Shown here piece by piece: positions 21,531 to 30,389 of a stretch of 64,000 nucleotides of DNA. Both the position numbers and the translations under genes were made by a program. The stretch is taken from positions 62,001 to 126,000 of the forward strand of contig JAUCBJ010000699.1 of assembly GCA_032718475.1 (NCBI GenBank). The letters run 5' to 3'. Position 1 is the stretch's first letter; each line of letters starts with the position of its first letter. Source of the DNA: Nemertoderma westbladi. Taxonomy: Eukaryota > Xenacoelomorpha > Nemertodermatida > Nemertodermatidae. The notes beneath the pieces are model-generated. The model did no database searches. It worked only from the letters and a program-made list of their open reading frames with translations, and was not told the origin of the DNA.

Positions 21531-22121
21531 GGTGGTTCGACACGTAAAATTTTTTCCTAATTATTTTCTGGAAACATTCCCATTAGATTCAAAATTCGTG
21601 GTAAAATCCAAGAAATATGTAATATTTGAAAATTATAATTATAATATTCGAAATTCTGTATAAGGGTCTAACATTTCATGGCCAATGGATTTACAGATCT
21701 CGAGAAAAAGGATGAAAAGGATGAAATTACCTCCGCGATAATCGCGAAAGGAGTAAACGGAGCTGAAAGTCAAATCTCTTCTATAAAAGGTTCCTTATTA
21801 GTGCTTTTAAGTTTTGGAAGATTATGAATAAGTTGATGTGAGTTGGATTTTCGGAATCTACATAAAATTCTGCTCCAGTGGGGGAAGTCTGGGAAAAAAA
21901 TTTCAAAATAAATACATTTCAGAAATTGAGCCAAATTTTGAAAATTGGCGCACCGCTTTGAAAAATTTCACCGAAAAATGCTTATAACCTTTGCTTGACA
22001 TTCAAGTCATGGGAGTTTGGGTTTTGGAATGTACATAGAATTTTGAATCTAATAGGATGGAATCCAGAAAATATTTAACATGTTTTTTTGTGTTGTATTT
22101 ATGTTTAACATTTTTTTCACC
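21531..22121. mobile_element. Possible TTAA-flanked inverted-repeat element
   Basis: TTAA (21527-21530) then GGTGG at the left; CACC then TTAA (22122-22125) at the right. Inside, AGATTCAAAATTC (about 21588) is inverted as GAATTTTGAATCT (about 22031), and TTTTCTGGAAACATTCCC is matched by an imperfect inverted partner around 22048-22070. The ends are too diverged to be sure. No transposase. Confidence 0.5.
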
Positions 22122-22125
22122 TTAA

Positions 22126-22470
22126 TAATACCTTCAACGTGAATATTGCTTCAAATTTCCTATAAAATGTCGGGAGACATACTAAATGGCGTTTGGGGTA
22201 CATTTTTTTTTAGATAACATGATTGCGATATTCGTTTATGCTACAATATTCGTTGCTCTCTGAAACTTAAAAGTATTTGTACTGCGATCTTGTAAAGTAT
22301 TAGATTACACATGATGAAGTATCATAATAATTAATAACTTCGTAAAACCTAAAATGATAATTATTATTGGAAGAAACTAAATAATTGATAATAAATGACA
22401 GATAAAAAACACCAGTCACTTTGTATATTTAAGCAATTTTTAGAACTACAGTGAGGGTTGTGGATTACTT
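22126..22470. other. AT-rich spacer, 3' side of the ORF at 22471
   Basis: No coding signal. It would contain the 3' UTR of the minus-strand ORF if that gene is real. TTATT-type runs give several AATAA sequences on the minus strand, none decisive. Confidence 0.4.
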
Positions 22471-23166
22471 CTACATTCTTGGTAGCACTGGTATATCAGA
22501 CAGATTGTGTTCTACTAAAACCCGCCGTCTTAGCCTTTCCATTCCGTTGTCGTACGCAGTTTGTCTTTCCACAGTGAACCGAAACTTGTCCAAACTTTTA
22601 ACGTAAACATCGTAAACTAAAACTCTTATTTTCTGCGCTTTGTGCAGATCCCGAATTCTATTTAACTTTTTTCGTTTAATAAACTTTGTGCGTTTTAGTT
22701 TTCGTTTCTTCTGACGCATAACTGTTATTTTTCGTCCGGGATACATTTTGATTCCACGGAAATGATTGAGCAGAATTTGTTTGGGGGTTTCTGATGAAGT
22801 AGAACCCAAACACGGCAACAACACGGAGTTGTTTATCCGGCAACGGAGACTAAGACTGGATGATAAACCGCCACTCATATAAATACTCGTACCGGTAAAA
22901 TAAGAGGAATAAGAAGATATCAGAGGTTTCGTAAACTTCTGTAAATCTATTACATTTTCCTTTGGTAGGCCTATGCCATTTAGGAATACTCGAGTCCTGA
23001 GGTTTGTGAGTCTGAAAGAGTTTGAACAAGTCGACAATGTCGGCGAAGGATCTATTGTTAACCGCGGAGATTTCTGGACTCGCGGAAATATAAGTGAGTT
23101 ACCTGTAGTTGGCCGTTTCTGAAAACATTCGCCAAGGAACAACCGAATACTTGGAAAGATTGGCAT
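22471..23166 (-). CDS. Unrecognised basic protein, 231 aa
   Basis: An intact ORF in a different composition context from the surrounding repeats. I do not recognise it. The N-terminal 36 residues (start MPIFPSIRLFLGECFQKRP) are Arg/Ser/Leu-rich with few acids, as in mitochondrial targeting peptides. Residues about 140-185 are strongly basic (RKITVMRQKKRKLKRTKF, then IKRKKLNRIRDLHKAQ), followed by a predicted helix and a C-terminal LRRRVLVEHNLSDIPVL. A nucleic-acid-binding or mitoribosomal role is conceivable but the basic motif did not match mS38/AURKAIP1 when compared from memory. No paralogue or transposon hallmark was seen. It may equally be a chance ORF or an exon of a longer gene. Confidence 0.4.
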   Translation of the reverse strand: MPIFPSIRLFLGECFQKRPTTGNSLIFPRVQKSPRLTIDPSPTLSTCSNSFRLTNLRTRVFLNGIGLPKENVIDLQKFTKPLISSYSSYFTGTSIYMSGGLSSSLSLRCRINNSVLLPCLGSTSSETPKQILLNHFRGIKMYPGRKITVMRQKKRKLKRTKFIKRKKLNRIRDLHKAQKIRVLVYDVYVKSLDKFRFTVERQTAYDNGMERLRRRVLVEHNLSDIPVLPRM

Positions 23167-24063
23167 GTTGCGTTACAGACATACAGCAGTACAGAGCGAC
23201 GTCGAATTGGAAGGCATGTGCTGAACTCGAACAGTTAGCCAGGTTGCAGGGTTGGATGGTTGGAGTTGGAGGGAGAGGAGGGTTAAGTGACGCAATTGGG
23301 TTAATAGATTTAGGTAGGCCTACCGTAGTTATACCGGTACTGTCTGACTGTTTATTTAACTCTTAACTGTTATAGGTTGATGGCAGAACAGCAGAATACA
23401 GGAATAAAGCAGTAAAGTAAACTGCTGTTATGTTTAAGGTATCTTTGGCCGTGTACAGTTGTATCGTATGGTAGATCTACCTACTGGTACCGGCACCGGA
23501 ACCTATTAATGTCAGAATGTTACTCAAACAGTTATTATACAGTTATATAGACAGATGGTATGGGGGGGGGGGGGGGGGGGTGAGGGGGGTAAACTCTACG
23601 CTGCTACGCCTAATCCTAATACTGGGTTATCGTTCATATGCGTACCGATGGTGTTACAGTGGTGGTGTTTTCTAACCAAAACAATAAACTAATCTCCATT
23701 ACTTAATTAACGGAAAAGGAGCAGGTTACAGTGGTGGGCTTTTCTAACCAAAACAATAAACATTATCTCAATAACAGGGCATTTCATACTTATAGTCTTA
23801 TTTTTGCAATACGAAAATACCATCGGTACGGATATGAACTATAACTTAATACTGTAATACCTGAATCTGAATAGGCCTACTCGCCTACCTGCCTTGCCTA
23901 CTGTTGTACTGTATGCATGCAGATATGTGAATACACACCACACGACACACACCTACCTACCACGCTACCAGGACCAGCACCAGCCAGCCAGCACCAGGTT
24001 AGGTTACCACCCTACGCCTACACACACATGCGAGACGCGACACGCCTATTGCTTACATCCTGC
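23167..24063. other. Intergenic with G19 tract and dispersed repeat
   Basis: Upstream side of the basic ORF. Contains G19 at 23562-23580, a dispersed repeat at 23695-23830 and several TAGGCCTAC palindromes (for example near 23310 and 23873). No credible gene. The 99-aa ORF at 23917 is translated simple repeat. Confidence 0.5.
23695..23830 (+). repeat. Dispersed about 130-bp repeat
   Basis: The blocks TTAATTAACGGAAA, GGAGCAGGTTACAG, AACCAAAACAATAAAC and TATTTTTGCAATA.ACGAAAAT occur here in order and again, reverse-complemented, at about 48128-48255 inside the palindrome-rich MITE. A partial third copy is at 26060-26110. Confidence 0.75.
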
Positions 24064-24071
24064 ATCCAGAC
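24064..24071 (+). other. 8-bp target duplication, left copy (hAT)
   Basis: ATCCAGAC directly precedes the CAGGG end of the hAT-like element and recurs exactly after its other end. Confidence 0.85.
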
Positions 24072-24073
24072 CA

Positions 24074-24247
24074 GGGCTTGCAAAGGGGTCCTACTAAATA
24101 CTACAAAAAGCACAAAACAAGCACAAAAAAGCACAAAAAAGTCAAGAAAAGCACAAAAAAGTCAAGAAAAGCACAAAAAAGCACAAAAAAAGCACAAAAA
24201 AGCACAAAAAAAGTAAAAAAAAGCACAAAAAAGTAAAAAAAAAGCAC
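24074..24247 (+). repeat. AAAAGCAC arm of internal inverted repeat (left)
   Basis: Starts GGGCTTGCAAAGGGGTCC, then TACTAAATACTAC, then many AAAAAAGCAC units. The reverse complement is at 25245-25404. Confidence 0.9.
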
Positions 24248-25244
24248 AAAAAAACATTCTCACATCAAGAGACATGGGGGGGGGGGGGGGGGGGGCGAAA
24301 ATATAAGAGATATTGTTACAGACACCCCCCACATACGAAGGTAACCCATACGCCTATGATTGATTAATTTGCAATGTTCTGACCTACAGTATGTAAATAA
24401 CCATAATAAATATAATAAGAAAATAAACATAATAAAACACATACAGTATAGAGATTAATAGCTTAATAAAACTACAGTAAATTACGATCGTGGGAAAGAA
24501 CACCCAGGATGTAAGGCACTCATGGGGGTCGTTAATTAAGGTAAAATAAAATAGAATATTGACATATAAGATAAGTACGCATGAACTCCTAAACAACATT
24601 GCAAACAATCTGGCAGTTATAGAAATTTCAAAGTATACAGTAGTGTTACAACAGCAGTGGTTAAACCCAGGCAGGAACTGTGTTTCCAACAGACGCAGAT
24701 ATCGTAACCAAGGCAGTTCCGACCTAAGCAAGATTCTTGCAAGTATGACTATGACTAATAATCATCATACTTAGTTTTTTAGTTTAGTTTAATACACTCT
24801 TTAATAATTCACATAAACATTCATTTAAAAAAAAACTTGTCCTCAGACGTTATCGATCACCCACTCGAGAGGTTCGGGCAGACCGTGATGTGATAATTGT
24901 ACAGTATGTCGATTTATCGGTGAATAAATTAAAGTAATTAACCAGAACGCTGATAAGTTGACATAATGTGACAATAACAAAGTCTATTACAGTATTATAA
25001 GTTCTATCCTGATATTTGAATTGAACCATCTTTACATTCTGACATTAGCCTGATATTGCACTTGGGTGTTCGTGGTAGGGCTGTACCTATGTAAGTGCTC
25101 GTGCTGGTGCTCACTCACTGGCAGCTATATGACATGAAAGCATACTGGACATGTGATTATCGTTCCGGTAGCCTAGACACTACTGCACTACATGATATTG
25201 CATCTATCATCTGTTCTATTACAAGCTCAATAAACGATCAGTTT

Positions 25245-25404
25245 GCTTTTTTGTGCTTTTTTTTTTACTTTTTTGTGCTTTTTTTTACCTTTTTTGTGCT
25301 TTTTTGTGCTTTTTTTGTGCTTTTTTGTGCTTTTCTTGACTTTTTTGTGCTTTTTTGTGCTTGTTTTGTGCTTTTTGTAGTATTTAGTAGGACCCCTTGC
25401 AAAG
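25245..25404 (-). repeat. AAAAGCAC arm of internal inverted repeat (right)
   Basis: Mirror of 24074-24247. It stops at CTTTGCAAGGGG (minus sense) without the terminal CAGGG, then runs into AGGTTTTT repeats. Confidence 0.9.
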
Positions 25405-25990
25405 TAGGTTTTTGTACACCTAGGTTTTTATCGATTTTTGTCAAAAACCTAAAATTTGAAAAAAGCCTAAAACTAGGTTTTTAGGTTCACAAAAAAGAGC
25501 CAAATTGCTTGTTTTTTGAAAATTTCTGATGGCAAAAATATGAACCCCACAGACTAAAGTCTTTTGAGTTTCTGTCTTTTAACTAAGCCGACAATAAAAC
25601 CTCACTGCTGGCAGCTGGACTGACTAATATTACCCTATCCCTTTTTAAAACAAAAATCAAATAGATTACGGTATTCAGATATTTTAATATATTGTAGGCT
25701 TACAGGTATCTACTGATCTACCAGTGCTGTATAAAATATAATCTTGAACAATTGCGGCCCCATATAATTTATCTAACCATAACGAATGAACTGATGAACC
25801 AATTCAGCTCAGGCAGTCAGGTCAGGTCAATGAGTCAATCTAATCAATCAATACAGCAATATACAAATACAACCTGACAGAAATACTACAAAAACCTAGC
25901 AATAACATTCAAAAACCTTCAAAAAACCTGCAAAAACCTAACAAAAACCTAATTTTTGTTTTAAAAAACCTAAGGTTATTGCCAGCCCTG

Positions 25991-25998
25991 ATCCAGAC
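25991..25998 (+). other. 8-bp target duplication, right copy (hAT)
   Basis: ATCCAGAC, pairs with 24064-24071. Confidence 0.85.
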
Positions 25999-26527
25999 AC
26001 CTAGACCTACTGCTGTACTGGCAACTTGTAGTTGTCTGGCTCTGTAGGCTGGTGGGTAAAGGAGCAGCTAACAGAGGTGTGTTGAAAGGAACCAAAACAA
26101 TAAACGAGAGTTACGAGTTAGGAAAATGTAGGAAACCGAATTTAATTGAGAATCGAATCAACAACTTGATGATCAACAGTCAGATGTCAGGATGTATAGG
26201 TCTACGTCTGTACGTCTACCTACCCCGCTACCGGCAGACTGCTACCCTACCTCGGTGTGTAGGCGTATGTAACAGATCGATGGACAAGCCACCAAGCACA
26301 CTACAGCAATACTCAGTAACTAGAATTATCAGTAGGCACGTAAGCTATGTAGGTAAGCAGGTAAGTTATGCGGTAAGCAATAAAAAGTAGACCTACCGCT
26401 ACCGAGTACTGGTACATGCATTCTAACATTAGTTATAAAACACAATACATGCAATACGGTACCTTTTTTTACAATTACTTAAGTTTAAGTAGAGTTTATG
26501 AGTTGTCCCATGAAAGGTTGTCCTTGG
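25999..26527. other. Intergenic between hAT element and BEL element
   Basis: The segment GGAGCAGCTAACAGAGG followed by AACCAAAACAATAAACGA (about 26065-26108) is a partial copy of the dispersed repeat at 23695-23830. The 112-aa and 63-aa ORFs here have no recognisable features. Confidence 0.45.
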
Positions 26528-26532
26528 TAATT
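26528..26532 (+). other. BEL element target duplication, left
   Basis: TAATT immediately outside the LTR; identical to 40529-40533. Confidence 0.85.
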
Positions 26533-27077
26533 TGTGACGGGATCCAGGAAGGATCCCGGTTTATCCGGTTTGTCAATTCACGCGAACCCGCCGTGTGTGA
26601 AAGATAAAAGAGTTTACGTTGTTCGTTGTATATAATATTCGGGATATGTATAGTATAGATATAGATAATGGATAAGATAAATATTGTTGTACGCGGAAGG
26701 CGGGAAACGGTAATTTAAATCCCGGTACTTCCCTAGCTAAACTATTGCTACTGTAACACCAATAACACTGAGATAACTGAATGAGATGATTACTGCCAAC
26801 TGGTTATATTGCACGGGTTGGCCTTGTTACTGTACCTAACCGATGCCTTTTCCCCCCTCTGATTGGCTAATGTCCCTATTGGCGCCCTTTGGAGTGTTTC
26901 CGTTCACTCCAGCTATTCTCTCTCGGTTAGGGGTTTGGCCCCTGACCCTCATTGTGTGTTTCTCCTTCCCACTTTGTTGGGGTGACACGAGTTGTTAGTT
27001 ACCCAATCTCGTGGCCCCCAATATTGCTTAACGGTTGACTTTATGGGTTTGTGTTAGCGGAATTGAATAAGCTAACA
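26533..27077 (-). repeat. 3' LTR (545 bp)
   Basis: Matches 39985-40528 with about five substitutions and one C-run indel seen by eye: CCGGTTT/CCGATTT, CACGCGAACC/CACGCATCCC, TTTAAAT/TTGAAAT and six versus five C in CTTTTCC. That is about 99 percent identity, so the insertion is young. Confidence 0.95.
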
Positions 27078-27086
27078 CTCCCCCCC
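27078..27086 (-). other. Polypurine tract
   Basis: Minus-sense GGGGGGGAG lies directly against TGTTAG of the 3' LTR, where plus-strand DNA priming is expected. Confidence 0.8.
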
Positions 27087-27779
27087 ATGCTATCTTCCCG
27101 GTGAGAAGATAGCATCCACCTCAAGTGCGCTACAATTCCGCTGGATCCCGATCTATTATCGGGTGTGGGGTGGAACTATTTTCTTTCGGAGCCGGCTTTC
27201 CAGGCCGCTCCCTATGGGTATGATATCGCTACCCGTTTCGCCTGGCGTCCCATGTCGGGCCGATCGTGCGCTCCTCACATGACTTTTGTTTCCCCAACAC
27301 TTCGCCACTTTAACTCTACTCTGTTCTCACCCTGACTCTCCTCTACTTCTCCTCACTACCGCTCTAACTCTCGGACTTCCCTGTCCCTCACTCAGCCTCT
27401 TATTCCTCCCACACACTTGAATTGCATTCGCACTCTCTCTGCACTCTGCACTATCACCTCTTACTCGACCTCCCTTTGACTACCCCATCCCTTCTTACGA
27501 ATCTCACTCCCCCTTTGTGCCGTCGCACTCAAGAAATGTGAAGTCGTCTGGTGTCTCGTCCATAGTACCATAGTCAGTTAGCCCCCCAGTCCCAGTAGCT
27601 AATTGAGAAAGGTTGAATGACTATAGTACTTACTTCGAACGTATATTTCATTGCTAAACTACTGATTACTACGTACATACATATAATTGCACTTATTTAA
27701 TTATTTGCATCAGTTTGAATTTGTACTTAATAGTTCGTACGTCCCACGTGGCGCCTTCCAGGCGTACCACATTGAAGTC
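27087..27779 (-). other. Non-coding 3' region of the BEL element
   Basis: About 690 bp between the ORF3 stop and the polypurine tract. Strongly purine-rich in element sense (pyrimidine runs on the plus strand between 27290 and 27490). No ORF. Confidence 0.7.
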
Positions 27780-30389
27780 TCAGTTCATCCCCCCTGACTT
27801 TGGGAACCACCTCAAGTCTTTCCCTTTGCCGTCCTCCTCCCTGGGTCGTTTCCTGGTCACTACCGCTCCTCTGGGATCCGCTTTCTGTCTTCGGACCCTC
27901 GCCGCCACCTCCTTACTGATCCCGGTCGTTGGCTCCCTGGGTGCTGGTGTTATCAGCTCCCGATATCGCTTCGCGGGTGGCCCCTCCAAATGGCCCTGTT
28001 GTCTCCCCCTGGTGGCGTCCCATATGATCATCTTCATTGCCCGCGGCACGTGCTCCGCCAGGAAATCCCTAAACTCCCCTCGGTTCTGTGGCGTCCACCT
28101 GTCCAAATACCTTTGTGTATTCATCACCCCGGCATACGACGCCGCCGTTGCTACCTCTTGATAGGTAAACGGTAGCCTCCGCTTTATGATTTCCATGTGA
28201 GCCTCCTGATTGATGAGGAAGAAACCCCACTTGAACTCCTGGGCCTTCATGCGCTGGCGCGTCATGGCCCCGACGTCGGCCCACTCCTCGAATCTTCTGA
28301 ACTTCTCTTCGTCGTCCATCCAGTCGCACTGGCGTCCGTAGTGTCCCCGAAAGTTGCACTTTGGACATCGGTTATGCAACCGTGGACACGCCCCCATCCT
28401 GTGGCTCGACTCGCGGCAGTAGAGACAAAAGGTTCCCTTTTGGAACCGGTACAAACAGCTCCTTTCCTGGTGGGTCTGTCTCCCACAGTAGTCGCAACCG
28501 AGTACCAATGTCTCCCGCCTCACGTCGTCTTTCGTCCCAAGCGATCTCCGCGGTCTGTGGAGTCGCTGGTAGGCGAACTTCTGTACGTTAGTGTCCCTGT
28601 CTACGTCGATCTCTCCGCCCCTCTCGGGCATCGTCTCCCCGAATACTACCCGTGGTGCCGTCCCCGGTTGCTCGCCCAACCTGATAGTGCTCCCCGCGAA
28701 ATCCATCGCCGGCTCCTCGTGCACCCAGGCCCGCTTGCCGGGTCTATCCCAAAAGGCCCTCGCCCCACTGGCCGTCACCACCCTCCCGCCAACCCAGTCC
28801 GTGTCCGAGTGGCCAATCCTCTCGATGGGCGGCACCTCTCCGAACTCGTCGTCATGTTCCTCCTCCTCTGGCAGTGGCTCCAACCCCGGTATCCCGATGG
28901 ATCCACTATGTCCCTTCCCGCCTTGGCTCTCGCCCGTAGCTCTCCATCCCTCTAGCTCCCTTAACTTCCTTGGCGGTTGGTCGCCTTCGGCGCCCGCTGG
29001 TGTGGGCATCGCTTGCAACCCCGACGTCGACTGTTTCGGCGATCCCACCGTCCATCCCAGTTCTCGCCCTAGAGACTCCCCCGAACTCCCTGACGAAGTC
29101 CAACGAAGTTCGTCTAAGCCTGCCTGTTCCTCGAAGCCGTAACTCTGCGTCCTGGCCTCCTCCTCCCTCTCCTCTGCTTCTATCCTCTCCCGTCTAGCGA
29201 CTTCTTCCAGTCGCTTTGCCTTTCGTCTATCCGTCTCTAGCTGCTCCCATCTCTGATACGGCGTATCTGTCTCCCCGTCTATCAGATGTCGGCTGTTGTA
29301 GTACACCGACTCGCCCTTCAGCCCCGGGTGGTCTACCAGACCGTCGAAGGCCGTTTTAAAGGCTCTCCTGTAGCTTAGGGGTGATCCCGATAACAGAAAT
29401 GCCGCTGGTTCCCTCTCGATAACCGCGGTCAAGAATAAGTTAAGCAAACTTATCATCATCCAATCTTCCTGCAGGATATATCGCTTCTGATATACCTTTA
29501 TCGCTCCTCTGCGGAATTGATATACCTCTTGCCTCCCCGGTCTCGCTCCCCACTTTAGCGAGTTCGCTAGTTCTGCTCCGTATTCCTCCCTGAACTTCCC
29601 CCAGTCCATCGGTTTGTGGCATACGAGCCCCAATAGCTGGCCCATTGCAACCGCCCCGCATTGGCCTGTGTTCCCGACTACCCCCAACCCATCTGGTGCC
29701 GTCATAGCCATCAAGACCTTCTGCATATCCAGAAGGTTGGTGGCGTCCAGACCGATGATTCTCTCCGCGTCCTCGCGAATCGCCGATCCCACCTTCGTCG
29801 TCGACTTCTCTCTTACCAAGACTTGCACCGCTTTCGGCAACCGGTTTAATTTCGGCCCCTCCTTCTTCCCATACGTTCCTAGATCGAATAAGAAAATGTC
29901 CCCATTTGGCGCGGCCAAATGTAGGAGTATGGTCCTGGCCGACCCCGCTGATCCTCGTCTCGAACCCTCCTCGTCTTCCACGGTTCCCTCGTCGTCTAGG
30001 ATCATATATCCTCCCCTGTTGACGGACTCTATGAATCTCTTCCAATCCTTCTTCGGCGACTCCCTCGGGTACTTCGGAATCCTGAACTTCGCCTCGTCCC
30101 CTTTCACCACGTAGTGGAAGTGTTGGAAGATCGCGTTGTCCAGCGATGGCGTCCCGTAGGTCCCGACCAGCCGCTGTTCGTGCATCTCCCGGAAGTGGTC
30201 CTGCAGCGCTCGTGCCGCGTGACCCTTTTCCAACCTCTCGTAGTATCCTCTCGTCTTCTCTTCCGGATGCCTCTTGGTGAAATCCACCAGTATCTCCTTT
30301 CCTCCTGACTCCGCCTTTCTCTTTCTGATCAGTTTTCCCACCATTTCGAACTCCTCCGATCGCTCACCTATAAGGTGGTGCCTTACCAA
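27780..30389 (-). CDS. BEL ORF3: exonuclease-like fold plus three zinc knuckles
   Basis: An 869-residue intact ORF after pol, not overlapping it. Residues about 110-325 look like a DnaQ/RNase-D-type 3'-5' exonuclease: GGYMILDDEGT (127-136, candidate D-x-E), the strand GDIFLFDLGTYG (163-174), KVGSAIREDAERI (199-211, like the family's GxxIxxD motif) and QKRYILQEDW (301-310, candidate Tyr and Asp of a third motif, with spacing one residue longer than usual). A charged coiled-coil-like segment spans about 380-415, and acidic low-complexity sequence follows. Three consecutive CCHC knuckles, all C-x2-C-x4-H-x4-C, occur at 632-645, 655-668 and 675-688. The C-terminus is basic. No signal peptide or transmembrane segment, so it is not an envelope. 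The exonuclease reading is by eye and unproven; the zinc knuckles are certain. Expression may need splicing or a subgenomic RNA. Confidence 0.85.
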   Translation of the reverse strand: MVRHHLIGERSEEFEMVGKLIRKRKAESGGKEILVDFTKRHPEEKTRGYYERLEKGHAARALQDHFREMHEQRLVGTYGTPSLDNAIFQHFHYVVKGDEAKFRIPKYPRESPKKDWKRFIESVNRGGYMILDDEGTVEDEEGSRRGSAGSARTILLHLAAPNGDIFLFDLGTYGKKEGPKLNRLPKAVQVLVREKSTTKVGSAIREDAERIIGLDATNLLDMQKVLMAMTAPDGLGVVGNTGQCGAVAMGQLLGLVCHKPMDWGKFREEYGAELANSLKWGARPGRQEVYQFRRGAIKVYQKRYILQEDWMMISLLNLFLTAVIEREPAAFLLSGSPLSYRRAFKTAFDGLVDHPGLKGESVYYNSRHLIDGETDTPYQRWEQLETDRRKAKRLEEVARRERIEAEEREEEARTQSYGFEEQAGLDELRWTSSGSSGESLGRELGWTVGSPKQSTSGLQAMPTPAGAEGDQPPRKLRELEGWRATGESQGGKGHSGSIGIPGLEPLPEEEEHDDEFGEVPPIERIGHSDTDWVGGRVVTASGARAFWDRPGKRAWVHEEPAMDFAGSTIRLGEQPGTAPRVVFGETMPERGGEIDVDRDTNVQKFAYQRLHRPRRSLGTKDDVRRETLVLGCDYCGRQTHQERSCLYRFQKGTFCLYCRESSHRMGACPRLHNRCPKCNFRGHYGRQCDWMDDEEKFRRFEEWADVGAMTRQRMKAQEFKWGFFLINQEAHMEIIKRRLPFTYQEVATAASYAGVMNTQRYLDRWTPQNRGEFRDFLAEHVPRAMKMIIWDATRGRQQGHLEGPPAKRYRELITPAPREPTTGISKEVAARVRRQKADPRGAVVTRKRPREEDGKGKDLRWFPKSGGMN

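Larger units (their letters stand above)
24072..25990. mobile_element. Composite non-autonomous hAT-type element
   Basis: Ends CAGGGCTTGCAA (24072) and, inverted, CAGGGCTGGCAA (ends at 25990): 11 of 12 bases match, with the CAGGG start of hAT elements. An exact 8-bp duplication ATCCAGAC flanks it, the hAT hallmark. No transposase ORF is inside. The interior is composite: arms with AAAAGCAC repeats at 24074-24247 and, inverted, 25245-25404 enclose about 1 kb, and the last 586 bp instead carries AAAAACCT subterminal repeats. A G20 tract is at 24276-24295. Confidence 0.85.

Noticed and set aside
22471-23166. Mitochondrial ribosomal protein mS38 (AURKAIP1)
   Set aside because: The Lys/Arg-rich segment is reminiscent, but the characteristic spacing of that family's motif was not found.
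23917-24216. 99-aa plus-strand ORF ending in Lys/Ala/Gln repeats
   Set aside because: It is the AAAAGCAC simple repeat of the hAT arm translated.
25095-25484. 129-aa plus-strand ORF with a Phe/Leu-rich stretch resembling a membrane protein
   Set aside because: The hydrophobic run is the complementary TTTTGTGC repeat arm of the hAT element, not a gene.
28069-29197. Several plus- and minus-strand ORFs of 60-250 aa overlapping ORF3 (for example plus 28197-28955)
   Set aside because: They are antisense or frame shadows of the 869-aa ORF3, caused by its GC-rich codon use; none has a domain.
27780-30389. Retroviral envelope for the BEL ORF3
   Set aside because: No signal peptide, no membrane anchor, no furin-like site context; zinc knuckles and charged composition are against it.
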